Positions 34,991 through 44,142 of a stretch of 64,000 bases of DNA are shown here, in pieces; the first letter of the stretch is position 1, and each line of letters opens with the position of its first letter. The position numbers were made by a program, and so were the translations under genes. The DNA lies in assembly GCA_965226245.1 (NCBI GenBank), contig CBDDCL010000015.1, forward strand, positions 6,634,001-6,698,000. The letters run 5' to 3'. A model generated the notes under the pieces. That model saw only the letters and a list, made by a program, of their open reading frames with translations, was not told where the DNA came from and did no database searches. This DNA comes from CBDCYS01 sp965226245. Lineage in GTDB: Bacteria; Acidobacteriota; Terriglobia; Bryobacterales; UBA6623.

Positions 34991-35395
34991 GTGAACTCCA
35001 GTTTCTATTCAACAAGTTTGAGCCGAGATCACCTGGTCGCGGCGCTGCGCTATGTCGATCTGAACCCGCTTCGTGCCCGCCTTGTCGTTGAGGCGGTGAG
35101 CTACGAATGGTCGAGTGCGGCGTCCCATGTGAGCGGGAAGGTCCCGGCGGGCCTGCTCGATCAGGGGGCTTGGCGTGAGGTGTGTCCTCTCAACGACTGG
35201 GGGAAGGTGTTGGCGGCGGCGGCGCCGGACGAGCAACTAGGAGAGCGGTTGCGTCAGGCGACGCGGACGGGTCGCCCGTTAGGCAGTTGGGAGTTCATCT
35301 CGGCGTTCGAAGGGCGTCTGCAGAGAACGCTGGCGCGGCAAAAACCAGGACCAGCGCCGCCAAAACCCCTCGCTGCCGCTGCAAAAACGAGTTAA
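34991..35395 (+). pseudogene. REP-associated tyrosine transposase C-terminal remnant B
   Basis: The frame reads HLVAALRYVDLNPLRARLVV, EAVSYEWSSAASHVSG and RQATRTGRPLGSWEFISAFE, a typical RAYT C-terminal half. The HUH and Tyr motifs are missing. Its TAA stop lies within the inverted repeat starting at 35391. It is a second, distinct relic beside remnant A. Family members mobilise or maintain REP palindromes. Confidence 0.8.
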
Positions 35396-35707
35396 GGTGA
35401 CTGTCCCACAAGAACCATAACCATAGAGACTTTGAGCTTAGAACCTTCGAGCCCAGAGCCGTTGAGCCGCGAAGCGGCGTAGGATCGTAGCCCAGGGTGA
35501 AGCGAAGCGGAACCCTGGGTGCGAAGACTGTCAAGGGTAAGCCCCGGACGGGGCGCAGGAGCAAACCGACCCATTCGTCTCCGCGGAGAGCGATGTGCGC
35601 CGGGCCTTCAACGATGCCCGAAACAAGACCACGCGCTACGCAGCAAGAAACGTCCGCGGATTGCTAAGTAAACAGTATTGGACTTGCTGAGGGACAGTCA
35701 CCTTAAC
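35391..35707. repeat. 317-bp inverted-repeat unit next to RAYT relics
   Basis: A perfect 17-bp inverted repeat (GTTAAGGTGACTGTCCC) bounds the unit at 35391-35407 and 35691-35707. Inside is another palindrome, CCCAGGGTGAAGCGAAGCGG with its partner AACCCTGGG. GGTGACTGTCCC ends are often seen beside RAYT genes, so the unit is probably a REP-type or non-autonomous element served by such a transposase. Confidence 0.75.
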
Positions 35708-35727
35708 TACCGTTTTGTCGCGGAAAC

Positions 35728-36094
35728 TTGTCGATAGCGGGGCAGGTGGTCGATACTGATCGGGTGCCACGCATCGCGCGCGTGGTGGCGGTCGGCGCAC
35801 CGCACCATGTCACCCAGCGGGGCAACAACCGCCAAAAAGTCTTCTTCTCGGCGCGGCAATCATGTTCACGTCGTTGTTGCGGCGCCGCTGGGGCCTTCGG
35901 AGCTCTTGCAGAAGCTGAAGGGGCGAATCAGCCGCGCACTCAACGACGAATTTGGGAAGCGCCGCTGGTGGGCGCGGCATGGCAGTACGATTCCGCTTTG
36001 GAATCCGCATCGGGTCGACGATGCGGTGGCGTATACGTGGGAGCAAGGCGAACCGATGGCGCGCTATGTGAATCCGAAACGATGGCAGGAGTAG
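35728..36094 (+). pseudogene. RAYT transposase remnant C (N- and C-terminal pieces)
   Basis: The N-terminal piece reads RVPRIARVVAVGAPHHVTQR followed by GNNRQKVFF, the classic RAYT start. The frame is then lost. A second frame gives NHVHVVVAAPLGPSELLQKL, the HUH motif, then FGKRRWWARHGSTIPLWNPH and GEPMARYVNPKRWQE. The middle is deleted at about 35855. The two pieces may derive from different Y1 transposases. It is inactive. Confidence 0.75.
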
Positions 36095-36110
36095 ACGGAT
36101 TGCGACATGC

Positions 36111-36227
36111 GCACCACAGAACGCAACAGGGCACCACAGAACGCAACAGGGCACAACAGAGGCGTGGACGGAAGTCCACGCTCAAAGACCGAAGTATCTG
36201 AGCGTGGACTTCCGTCCACGCCTCTGT
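36111..36227. repeat. Tandem 20-bp repeat followed by a 29-bp perfect inverted repeat
   Basis: GCACCACAGAACGCAACAGG occurs twice in tandem at 36111-36150. A perfect inverted repeat follows, with arms at 36156-36184 and 36199-36227 (core GGCGTGGACGGAAGTCCACG). Each arm is itself partly palindromic, so a cruciform of nested hairpins can form. This is REP/BIME-like and lies next to RAYT relics. Confidence 0.85.
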
Positions 36228-36535
36228 CCGGTCGCCTGAAATGTTAAAGAGGTAAAAGGGACCTTCGAGGGCGATCGGCGCCGGCCATTGGGGCGGGGGT
36301 AAGTGCTGCGTTCGCTTCCCTTGTATATTACCTATTACAACAACGAAGCTAATCCTGAGACTGGAGCTGCCGTTGCGGCTGGCATCGTAGCCGCCGGTAC
36401 CGCGGCCGGTTACCTTCGCCGGATGGGGCGATTGATCTATCCTGGACGAAGATGCCGCGGTGTAACGAGTTGCTCCGGGTTGAGCGGTTGAGCCTCTGGG
36501 CAGCGAAAGATGCGGCTTTGCGGAAGGAGACCTTG

Positions 36536-36802
36536 ATGATGTTGGGTAACAGTTTTCAGGTATTCAAGGCGGTCCTGTCGAGGCTGCCGGCGGCCGCTTG
36601 CGGTTCAGCTGAGCGCCGGCCCCCGGCAGGCTCGAGCGCGACGGCACGGGTCGACCGAGGCCGGCTGAAGGCGCCGGCGCTGGGTCAAGTGGCTCGGGTG
36701 GCGGCGGCTGCGCTGTTGCTGGCGGCGACCTGTAGTGCGCAGTCTTACGTGATCAGCACCTTTGCGGGCACGAGTTTTGTCGGCGATGGCGGCCCGCCAC
36801 TA
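36536..36802 (+). pseudogene. NHL-repeat exported protein, N-terminal fragment
   Basis: From ATG 36536 the frame gives a basic leader. A signal-peptide-like segment follows (VAAAALLLAATCSAQ), then YVISTFAGTSFVGDGGPPL, the characteristic opening of acidobacterial NHL/beta-propeller secreted proteins. It then passes into IS1634 sequence near 36803. The rest of the propeller is absent from the window. Confidence 0.65.
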
Positions 36803-37857
36803 GGTTGCCTGCGACAAGTTGGCCGCCGAACAAGCGCCGCCCTGGGGGCGCCTGTTGGCCCTGCGCGAGCTGTGGCAGCAGCTGGGGGTGGAAACCATCC
36901 TGGACCAGCTCGAAGGCCGCCCGCCGCGGGGCCAGGCGCGGCTGGCCGACCGCGTGCTCGTGCTGGTGGCTCACCGGCTCGCCGCACCCAGCAGCGAGCA
37001 CGGGCTGGCGCGCTGGCTGCAGAAAGAATTCGTCTGCGACCGAGCGACCCGCCGCGCACTCAGGTGCAGGAGGTGGCCGGCGACGAGGCGGGGGTGCGGG
37101 TGTTTGTGGTCCACAGCGAGGAGCGCGAGCAATACGAGCGGGCACAGCGGGAACGGGCCATGGAGGCGCTGGACGAGCAGCTGGAAGCGCTGGTGAAGCG
37201 GGTGGCCGCGGGCCGGCTCAAGGCGCCCGAGAAGGTTGGCGCCGCGGCGGCCCGCATCCTCAGCCGTCATCACGGGCAGCGCTACTTTGGGCGGGCATAC
37301 GAAGCGGGGCGCATCCGCTATTTCGAAGATCCGCAGAAGCTGCCGTGCGAGAAAGCGCTGCAGGGCAAGTATTGGATCCAGAGCGAGGAGCAAAACCTGA
37401 CGCCCGTGGAGGCGGTCAGCCGCTACCAGGAGTTGATGGCAGTCGAGCGGGCTTTGCGCGATCTCAAAGATGTGATTGAGATGCGGCCGATCTATCATCA
37501 GACGCCGCGGCGCGTGGAGGCGCACATCTTCGTGGCGGCGCTGGCGCTGTTACTCAAGCACGCGGTCCAGCGGAAACTGCAACAAGCGGGCATGGACTTG
37601 TCCGCCGAGGAGGCGCTGGGGGCGCTGGGGGCGCTAACGACGGTGCAGCTGCTGGATCTGGAGTTGCCCGACGGCGGCGCCAAGCGGCTGGTGACGCGGG
37701 GGACGCGGCACGCCCAACAAGTGCTGCAGGCACTGGGGATCCGCGACCGCACGCCGCCGGGCGGCCCGGACCGAAAACCCCGCATGTAGTGGCACACCCG
37801 GAACCCCGCTCCCTTGTTTTCAATCACTTACAGATGTCTTTGGCAAACATGGGGTAG
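36803..37857 (+). mobile_element. Degenerate IS1634-type element, copy 2
   Basis: The transposase N-terminal region lies at about 36806-37060 (PPWGRLLALRELWQQLGVET; HGLARWLQKEFVCDR). It is joined directly, in a different frame, to the C-terminal block at 37063-37789 (FVVHSEEREQYERAQRERAM to GIRDRTPPGG). The catalytic centre is deleted. The right end TGGCAAACATGGGGTAG at 37841-37857 matches copy 1 at 15526-15542. The left end is missing where it meets the NHL fragment. A GAL motif is expanded to three copies in AEEALGALGALTT. Confidence 0.85.
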
Positions 37858-38109
37858 TGTGGGCGAGAGTCCGTAGAGCACGCCATCGATGACGATTGGG
37901 CTGGTTTGAATTTGCGAGTTGCCCTCGCGTAGTTCGCCTGAGTCGTAGCGCCAGACCACTTCGAGTTGGCCGACGTTTTCCGGGGTGATTTGGTTTAGCG
38001 CGGAGTAGTGACGACGGCCTTCGTCGCCTTGATAGGCGGGCCAGTCGGGGTTGGGTTTTTCGGAGGCGCCGGTGGTTAGTAGGAGGACGGCGGCGGAGAG
38101 CGGCTTCAT
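37858..38109 (-). pseudogene. PQQ dehydrogenase, N-terminal part
   Basis: 84 codons from ATG 38109 encode a signal-like start (MKPLSAAVLLLTTGASEKP). The opening of a quinoprotein propeller follows: PDWPAYQGDEGRRHYSALNQ, ITPENVGQLEVVWRYDSGEL and TSPIVIDGVLYGLSPT. The sequence is cut at the IS1634 end. In intact relatives the next residues are of the type xxAFAVNAxxGxELW, exactly what begins at 15545 beside the other IS copy. Confidence 0.88.
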
Positions 38110-38297
38110 TGGTGGTTTTTCGTATCAATCGCCAGGACACTATCATACGCACGGGACGCTCTGAACGCAGGGTGCGCTCAGATGGGTGCTCCGACCTCCT
38201 TGCCGGGTTGGCTTAATTGGGTTCGTTTGGGTTCGTTTTTGGTGAATTCACCGGAGGGATCTGGCAACACCCGAGACCAACTTGCTGCCCGTGCCGA

Positions 38298-38468
38298 GGT
38301 ACTGTCAAGTTAAGAAGGGGAAACTCAAAACCGATGGAGAATGTGGTCAGTATTGCCTATTTTTCTCGGTCCTAGCCACCCAAAGTAGCCGGTTTGATGT
38401 ATTTGAATGCCCCAAAAGCCCGCTCAGTGGTCACTCCTTGAACCGTTGTTCGTTAACTTGACGGTACC
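38298..38468. mobile_element. ~170-bp IS6-end-like MITE
   Basis: Inverted repeats GGTACTGTCAAGTTAA at 38298-38313 and its partner at 38453-38468 differ at one of 16 positions. The GTCAAGTTAA core is shared with solo ends at 21966-21976 and 39994-40004. The ~140-bp interior has no coding sequence. It could be an internally deleted derivative of the IS6-type element whose transposase relic is at 22026-22259. Confidence 0.6.
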
Positions 38469-38601
38469 TTCTTGCGTTGGGGGCTGACGCGCGTCGCGGT
38501 CGCCAACATTCATAAGAGCTGGCACACAAAGTCAACAAAGGCCCTCCTGGATAGTCCGCTGCTGCACGAAGCAGTAGCGGCCTTTGTTTCTTGGGGATCT
38601 T

Positions 38602-39490
38602 TCAGGCAGCCTGTCGGTGGTAATACTTCAACAGGCCGCCCAGACGCTGCCGACTTTTGATCGGGGCGTTGGGCTTGGCAGCTGTCTTCTCCGGGAAGAT
38701 CAACTGATTGTCGAGCCCTTGGTGATTGCGTTCGAAATGATAATGGGCGACGAACTCTTGGACCGCCCGCCGCAGCGATCGTTCGCCGAACAAGATCATG
38801 CGATCCAGGCAGGATTCTTTGATGCTACGCAAACCCGTTCTCCATTTCTGTGCCTGCCGGAACCAGCGCTTCTTTTGGTGCCGGCGGCGCTCTCGATTGC
38901 GGCTGGAACGATGCGGAATCGCGACCCGTTTCACGCCCCGTTGCTGCGCTTGGGTTTCATTGCCGGGGGAGTAAAATCCGGCGCCGGCGGCCACCAGACG
39001 CGGCAGCCGCCCCAGGCGCTGCTGATGCACTTCGATCGCCCCCAGCAGCAGGTCCGCATCCTGCGGTCTTTGCTCAAAGACCTCATAAGCGGTGATGATC
39101 TGGTTTTCGGCTTCCTGGATTTTGATCAGCTTGCCGAACTCGGTGGGCTTGGCGGCCTTGCCTTTGGGAATGATCTCGGTGGAGGGTTCAAACAGACTGA
39201 CCAGTTTGTGGGAGGCGTGCGTGTCAGCGCCGAAGAGACGCTGCTTGGTCTGCCGCATCACTTGCTCGACGCAAGGGATCATGGTGTCTCAGTATTGCCG
39301 GTATCCTTGCAAAGCGGCTTGCTCGAGCACGTCCGCGCAGCGCTTGACGCCGCCGCCGACCTCGGCCGAAAAGCACTTGGCTTGCGCCACCACCCGGCCC
39401 GTCGCGGCCAGCAACTGGCGCTAGGCCCGCTCGAGTTTCTGCCGGCTTTGCCGTCCCCGGCTGCGGCTTCGAGCGCCCGATCTCGATCAG
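38602..39490 (-). pseudogene. Chimeric transposase: ISNCY-type joined to an integrase-core C-terminus
   Basis: From about 39490 to 38833 the frame is ISNCY-like (QLLAATGRVVAQAKCFSAEV; HKLVSLFEPSTEIIPKGKAA; RWFRQAQKWRTG). Two in-frame stops (TAG near 39424 and TGA near 39294) interrupt it. At about 38832 it switches, still in frame, to the end of an IS481/IS3-type integrase-core transposase: RSIKESCLDRMILFGERSLR, NHQGLDNQLIFPEKT and RLGGLLKYYHRQAA. The open part from 39282 is thus a fusion of two unrelated transposases. Activity is not expected. Confidence 0.8.
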
Positions 39491-39500
39491 CCGATGTTAG

Positions 39501-39902
39501 CTAGTCAATCGCCGTGGCCTCGAGTTCCACCAAGAGTTCGGGGAACGCGAGACGGGCGACGCCCAAGAGGGTCTGCGCCGGCTTCACTCCTGCCGCATCC
39601 AGCCGCGCCACCAAGGCGTCGTAGTTCTGAATCATCGCGTCAACCTCGGTCGTGTAGACGCTCAGCCGGACGACGTTTGACAGGGTCATGCCGGCTTTCT
39701 GTAGCACCGCTTCAAGATTGTCAAGCGCCAGGGTGGTCTGGGCGCGGATGTCGCCCGCGTGCAGCGGCTTGGCGTTTTCGTCCAGTGCGGTCTGGCCCGC
39801 GCAGTAGAGGACGCGCTTCCCGCCTTCCACGAGTTCGCCTTGATTGAATCCGTACTGCAATGACCACGTCCAGGGATTGACTGCCGTTCGTTTCATCGAC
39901 AT
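39501..39902 (-). CDS. RidA/YjgF-family protein
   Basis: This 133-residue single-domain protein matches RidA family length. Motifs include GFNQGELVEGGKRVLYCAGQ, TTLALDNLEAVLQKAGMTLS and the C-terminal KPAQTLLGVARLAFPELLVE, where the conserved active-site Arg and Glu lie. RidA enzymes hydrolyse reactive enamine/imine intermediates of amino-acid metabolism in the cytoplasm as trimers. It stands alone, just downstream of transposase debris, and appears intact. Its exact substrate specificity cannot be read from the sequence. Confidence 0.9.
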   Translation of the reverse strand: MSMKRTAVNPWTWSLQYGFNQGELVEGGKRVLYCAGQTALDENAKPLHAGDIRAQTTLALDNLEAVLQKAGMTLSNVVRLSVYTTEVDAMIQNYDALVARLDAAGVKPAQTLLGVARLAFPELLVELEATAID

Positions 39903-40297
39903 CCTCCTAGCAAACCGTCATTGTAAGGGACATGTTCGCTCATTTGGTGAGGGAGAGCCTGGTTTTTTTTGGAGGCGCGGGTTGGATCGGGCATTGTCAA
40001 GTTAATGAGCCCGAGGCGGTTTTACCCTGAAGCGCGCCTGGACTTACTGTGCTCAATCCTGGAAGTCTGCCCTCGACCAAGCTTTGCGCCATATCACTTC
40101 GTCTGCCAGATTCGCAATTGGCAAGTTCTCAGGGTCTAACCAGTAGGTTGCGATGATGCCGCAACCGACTCCTAGCTGTCGCCCTCCGCCTAAAAATTGC
40201 GGCAGCACCCGAGTTGATCCTTTCCGAACCCGTTGATCTTCCTTCCTGCCGACACCCGTAGTTGTCATTCTGTCGTAACCTTTCTACAGGAGGCAAG
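39903..40297. other. Gap before the TonB-type receptor gene, with a solo IS end
   Basis: At 39994-40030 TTGTCAAGTTAA is followed by CCCGAGGCGGTTTTACCCTG, a near copy of 21966-22001. No transposase accompanies it, so it is a solo IS6-type end. The rest has no gene. AGGAGG at 40289-40294 is the ribosome-binding site of the next gene. Confidence 0.5.
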
Positions 40298-42694
40298 ATG
40301 TCAGCGGCTCCAATCGCCCGGTGTCCTGAACGAATCTGTTGGACATTATCCATTCTCACGGTGCTGTACCACTTTGCCTCTCCACTCGCCGCCCATCGGA
40401 TGGAAGGCGAGCTGACGCTGGTGGTCCGAGATGCCGCAGGTCTACCGATGCAAGCGCGCGTGGAGCTACTGAGTTGGGTTTCGTTCTTTCGCACAGAAGC
40501 GACCTGTGGCCCGAACGGTCAAGCTCGCTTCAGGCGCCTCCCACTCGGCGTCTATCGTCTGCGAGTCACTCATCCCGAATTTCAGCCCTTTTCTGAGCCG
40601 CTGGAGATTCCCTCCGAGCTGCCTATCACTCGGCACGTGACGCTGGACGTGGCCGAGATCGAAACGGCTGTGAGGGTTCGGGACTCCGCACCATTGCTCG
40701 ACCCTAATCAAAGCGGGACGGTCTTCCAGGTGGGCCGCAGCCAATTGGACGAGAATCCCTTTTCGACTCTTGGTCGGAGTGCCATTAACGTTGTCAACAG
40801 ACTGCCAGGCTGGCTTCTCGAAGCCAACGCCGTGCTTCATCCCCGCGGCTCGGAGTATGACACCCAATACGTAATCGACGGCGTTGCTGTCTACGACAAC
40901 CGCTCGATTGGCTTTGCGCCGGCGTACGAGAGCGATGAATTCGAAGCGGTGAATGTCATGACCGCGAACATTCCGGCTGAGTTCGGTCGGCGCATGGGCG
41001 GGGTCATTGAGCTTTATACGCGCCGTTCCGACCGACCCGGCCATCACCCCGAAATCAGTGTCCAAGGCGGCAGCTTCAGTAGCACCGAGGGTGCATTCTC
41101 CGACCACTACCTTCGCGGTCGCACAAGCCTTTCTTTGGGACTGCGAGGAGGCCACACGGACCGCTACCTGGATTCTCCTTCACTAGAGAATTTCACAAAC
41201 AAGGCGAGCTCGGCCGGTTACAACGTGCGCCTCGACCACGACCTGAGTGATCAAGATCGCCTGAGTCTTTACTTGCGCTACAACCGAGTAAACTTTCTGG
41301 TCCCGAACGACCTCCAGCAGCAGGCAAATGGCCAGCGCCAGGATCGACGGGGCGGTGAGACTGCCGGGCAGATTCATTACCACCATGTGTTTTCTCCAAG
41401 GACCCTGGGGGCCGTACGGGGTATGGTGCGGGATGTCTCGGCCGATCTCTGGAGCAACGCCTTATCAATACCCGTATTCACCCAGCAAGACCGCGGGTTC
41501 CGCGAGGGAGCTATCACCGGCAGCGTTACAGTGGAGTTCGAACGCCACACGTTGAAGTTCGGCGGGGACTGGCGCCGCGCCGATATTCGAGAGCACTTCC
41601 TGTTCGCTCAAAGCGATGACTTGCCGGAGATCGAGTTTGACTTCCGGGATAAGCGCACCAGTACAGATGTGGGATTGTTTATTCAAGATCATCTGCGACT
41701 CGGCAACCTAGTCGTCGATGCCGGCGTGCGAGTCGACCACTACCGCTTGTTTGTCCGGGATTCGGCGATAAGTCCTCGCGTTGGAGCTTCCTACTACTGG
41801 GAAGGCGGCGACCTCATGTTCCGGGGCTCCTACGATCGGGTTTATCAGACGCCGCCGATCGACAACTTGCTGCTGAGTAGTTCCGTCCAAGCGCAGACCC
41901 TGGAGGACGTGGAAGGCGCCCTGCCTGTCCCCCCTAACCACGCAAACTTTTACGAGGTGGGAGTTCGCAAAGCGTTTGGAGACCGATTTCGCCTCGATGT
42001 GAACCACTACTGGCGAGATTTTGAGAATTACTACGATGATGATATCTTTTTTAATACCAGCCTAAGCTTCCCCATCAGCTTCGAGAGCGCTGAGATCGAA
42101 GGCACCGAATTCCGGCTTGAGATGCCGCGTTTCAAGGGCTTCTCATCGTTCATTAGCTATTCAAACATGCTGGGAACAGCTACCTCTCCTGTCACGGGTG
42201 GACTGTTTGTTGAAGGTGGTGAGGCGGAAGAGCTGCGGGACGTGGCGAGGACCTTTCCTATCTCGCAAGATCAGCGGAACACGGTGAGCGCTGTGGTGCG
42301 CTTTCAGCCGCATCATCGGGTGTGGTTCGTGGTGGGAGCCCACTATGGCAGTGGTCTGCCGGTGGAACTCGAAGACGAGGATGATAGTGTCGGCCCGACC
42401 TCTCTCGCCCAGGCTGCCGCCGAAGGTGCTGACGAGGAGTCCGAGCTCGAAGACATTCCCGAGGAGATTCGCAGGAAGGTGAACTTCGAACGCGGTCGCG
42501 TTCGGCCCAATTTCAGTCTCGATCTTTCCCTGGGGGTCAAGCTCTGGGAAAAGGATCAGAAGTCACTCCGTCTGCAGTTCGACGTGGTCAATTCCACCAA
42601 TCGTCTGAACGTCATCAACTTTTCCGGGCTTTTTTCCGGTACGGCCCTGGCACCCCCACGCTTGATCGGGGTCAAGTTGCGCGCCACCCTCTAA
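40298..42694 (+). CDS. TonB-dependent receptor-like outer-membrane protein
   Basis: The ATG at 40298 follows AGGAGG. The 798-residue product has a signal segment (TLSILTVLYHFASPLAAH) and a carboxypeptidase-regulatory-like beta domain (about 35-110; ARVELLSWVSFFRTEATCGP; YRLRVTHPEFQPFSEPL). A plug-like domain (about 125-240; YVIDGVAVYDNRS; IPAEFGRRMGGVIELYTRRS) and a beta-barrel complete it. The family is expanded in Acidobacteria and is linked to uptake of large substrates. No clear TonB box is seen. A Glu/Asp-rich insert (EEDEESELEDIPEE-like, near residue 710) is unusual. No partner lipoprotein gene is adjacent. Confidence 0.88.
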   Translation: MSAAPIARCPERICWTLSILTVLYHFASPLAAHRMEGELTLVVRDAAGLPMQARVELLSWVSFFRTEATCGPNGQARFRRLPLGVYRLRVTHPEFQPFSEPLEIPSELPITRHVTLDVAEIETAVRVRDSAPLLDPNQSGTVFQVGRSQLDENPFSTLGRSAINVVNRLPGWLLEANAVLHPRGSEYDTQYVIDGVAVYDNRSIGFAPAYESDEFEAVNVMTANIPAEFGRRMGGVIELYTRRSDRPGHHPEISVQGGSFSSTEGAFSDHYLRGRTSLSLGLRGGHTDRYLDSPSLENFTNKASSAGYNVRLDHDLSDQDRLSLYLRYNRVNFLVPNDLQQQANGQRQDRRGGETAGQIHYHHVFSPRTLGAVRGMVRDVSADLWSNALSIPVFTQQDRGFREGAITGSVTVEFERHTLKFGGDWRRADIREHFLFAQSDDLPEIEFDFRDKRTSTDVGLFIQDHLRLGNLVVDAGVRVDHYRLFVRDSAISPRVGASYYWEGGDLMFRGSYDRVYQTPPIDNLLLSSSVQAQTLEDVEGALPVPPNHANFYEVGVRKAFGDRFRLDVNHYWRDFENYYDDDIFFNTSLSFPISFESAEIEGTEFRLEMPRFKGFSSFISYSNMLGTATSPVTGGLFVEGGEAEELRDVARTFPISQDQRNTVSAVVRFQPHHRVWFVVGAHYGSGLPVELEDEDDSVGPTSLAQAAAEGADEESELEDIPEEIRRKVNFERGRVRPNFSLDLSLGVKLWEKDQKSLRLQFDVVNSTNRLNVINFSGLFSGTALAPPRLIGVKLRATL

Positions 42695-43323
42695 AGCTGC
42701 TGGGAACCCCGGCGGTCAGGGCCCCTCAACTGTCGCCTTCCCCCCTTAATCGCGACGCTTGCACAGCCAACTGTTCACTAAGTTCTTTATTTATTCCGGT
42801 AACATGCATGCGGTGGATTGCGACACGCTGTTGCAATCGATGAGAATTTACGGCAGCCTCAGCAGGCCTCAACACTGTCGCCCTCCCTTGAACGGTGGCC
42901 TTACTGGAGGCGATGGGCGATCACTTTCGGCGGCAGCAACTCCCCCGTCCTTGGTTGCTCACCCCTCCAGGATGACCTTGTCAATAGGACATTTCTACTG
43001 GGCACATTTAGGACACTATCATGTGGCAGCGACATCCGTGAGCGGGAAAAACTGAAATAAGCCGTCGTTGCCTCGCCTCTGGATTAGCAGGCCCGTCAAT
43101 CCCTGGGAATCCAGGCTGGAGCCGCGCGCGTCAGCAAGCGGTTGGTTCGAGATCGCGCCAAACCGCTCGGTCGAAAACCCGCGGGTTTTCATCTTTTTGG
43201 GTGGGCCGGAAGTTTGATGGGAGCGGATCAGTCGGTAGAGGCAACCGCTTGCTTACGCGCGCGGCTCCGATTGGCCGGCCCATCGGCACTCCCTCACGGT
43301 CGCGGCTCCGATTCCGCGGAGGG
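42695..43323. other. Gene-free stretch with degenerate palindromic repeats
   Basis: No gene is supported over ~630 bp. Near 43257-43316 the motif (C)GCGGCTCCGATT occurs twice around CCCATCGGCACTCCCTCACGG, resembling a decayed REP-like unit. The sequence TCAATGGGACATTT-like AT-rich parts near 42980-43030 show no promoter I can define. Confidence 0.4.
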
Positions 43324-44142
43324 TTACTCAGTTGGTTTGTAGCCCCGGCGCAGATGGCCGTACACGGCGCCCTCGGCAAAAGGCACGCACTTGAACTCCA
43401 GGATCTGGGCGTTAGGCTCGAGGCGGCGATACAGCGGCATGCTCATCTTCCAGGCGCGCGTGAAGACCTTCGGGTCTTCGATGCTGACCTCGTAGTGCAG
43501 GGCATTGGGGCCAGTCGCCGTGTAGCGCTCTTGGACCTTCAGCTGCTCGCTGTGAAAGTTGCCCGAGCTGTCGAACCAGGTGTCGGGCAGCTGGTCGCTG
43601 ACGTCGACGACCAGCGTTTCGCCTTCCCAGCGGCCCAGCGAGTAGCCCATCCACGACGGAATAAGCGCCTCGGAGCCGGGACGATCCAGGCGAATGACTC
43701 GGCTCGTGCTGGCGAACTCGTAGGCCACCAGGATCGACTTGGGGGTTTGTACGATCTGGAACGGAAAGGGCATGTAGGTGGCGCGGGGGATTCCGGGCAT
43801 GAAGCACTTGACCGCCGGGTCGAGTTTCAGCCAGTTTTCCAGGTTTTCGGCGCGCTTGTCCGCCGCCCAGGGCTGATAGGGAATCTTGCCTCCCTCAACC
43901 ACCCCCAGGCCCGCGGGGATGGCCCCGAGCGCGCCCAGCGGCTCGTAGGGGCCGTGGCGCGCGGCGTGGCCCTCGAGATCCCAGTGCGCCGACCCGAGCG
44001 CCTGCCAGATGCCGTTGAGATCCGGGTTGCCGTCCGGTGTGCGAGGCGCCACGTAGGCGTTCTGGGACTGCGCCCCAACAGGCGCGGCAAACAACAGAGA
44101 GACGAGTGCGAAGGCGGTCGCGGCCTTGGTCTTGTTCAGCAT
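43324..44142 (-). CDS. Exported hypothetical protein, acidobacterial family
   Basis: This 272-residue protein has a clear signal peptide (TAFALVSLLFAAPVGAQSQ). A compact domain follows with the opening TPDGNPDLNGIWQALGSAHW and later PKSILVAYEFASTSRVIRLD and GYSLGRWEGETLVVDVSD. This lipocalin-like beta pattern is shared by a large uncharacterised family in Acidobacteria. A PxPxGxPDLxGxW-type start is its hallmark. No catalytic motif is evident. It is monocistronic and divergent from the kinase region. Confidence 0.8.
   Translation of the reverse strand: MLNKTKAATAFALVSLLFAAPVGAQSQNAYVAPRTPDGNPDLNGIWQALGSAHWDLEGHAARHGPYEPLGALGAIPAGLGVVEGGKIPYQPWAADKRAENLENWLKLDPAVKCFMPGIPRATYMPFPFQIVQTPKSILVAYEFASTSRVIRLDRPGSEALIPSWMGYSLGRWEGETLVVDVSDQLPDTWFDSSGNFHSEQLKVQERYTATGPNALHYEVSIEDPKVFTRAWKMSMPLYRRLEPNAQILEFKCVPFAEGAVYGHLRRGYKPTE

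Noticed and set aside
36111..36150. Possible CRISPR array from the tandem 20-mers
   Set aside because: Only two adjacent units with no spacer and no cas genes.
36452..37789. A single 445-codon fusion gene
   Set aside because: It is an accidental join of an NHL-protein start with two out-of-phase parts of an IS1634 transposase.
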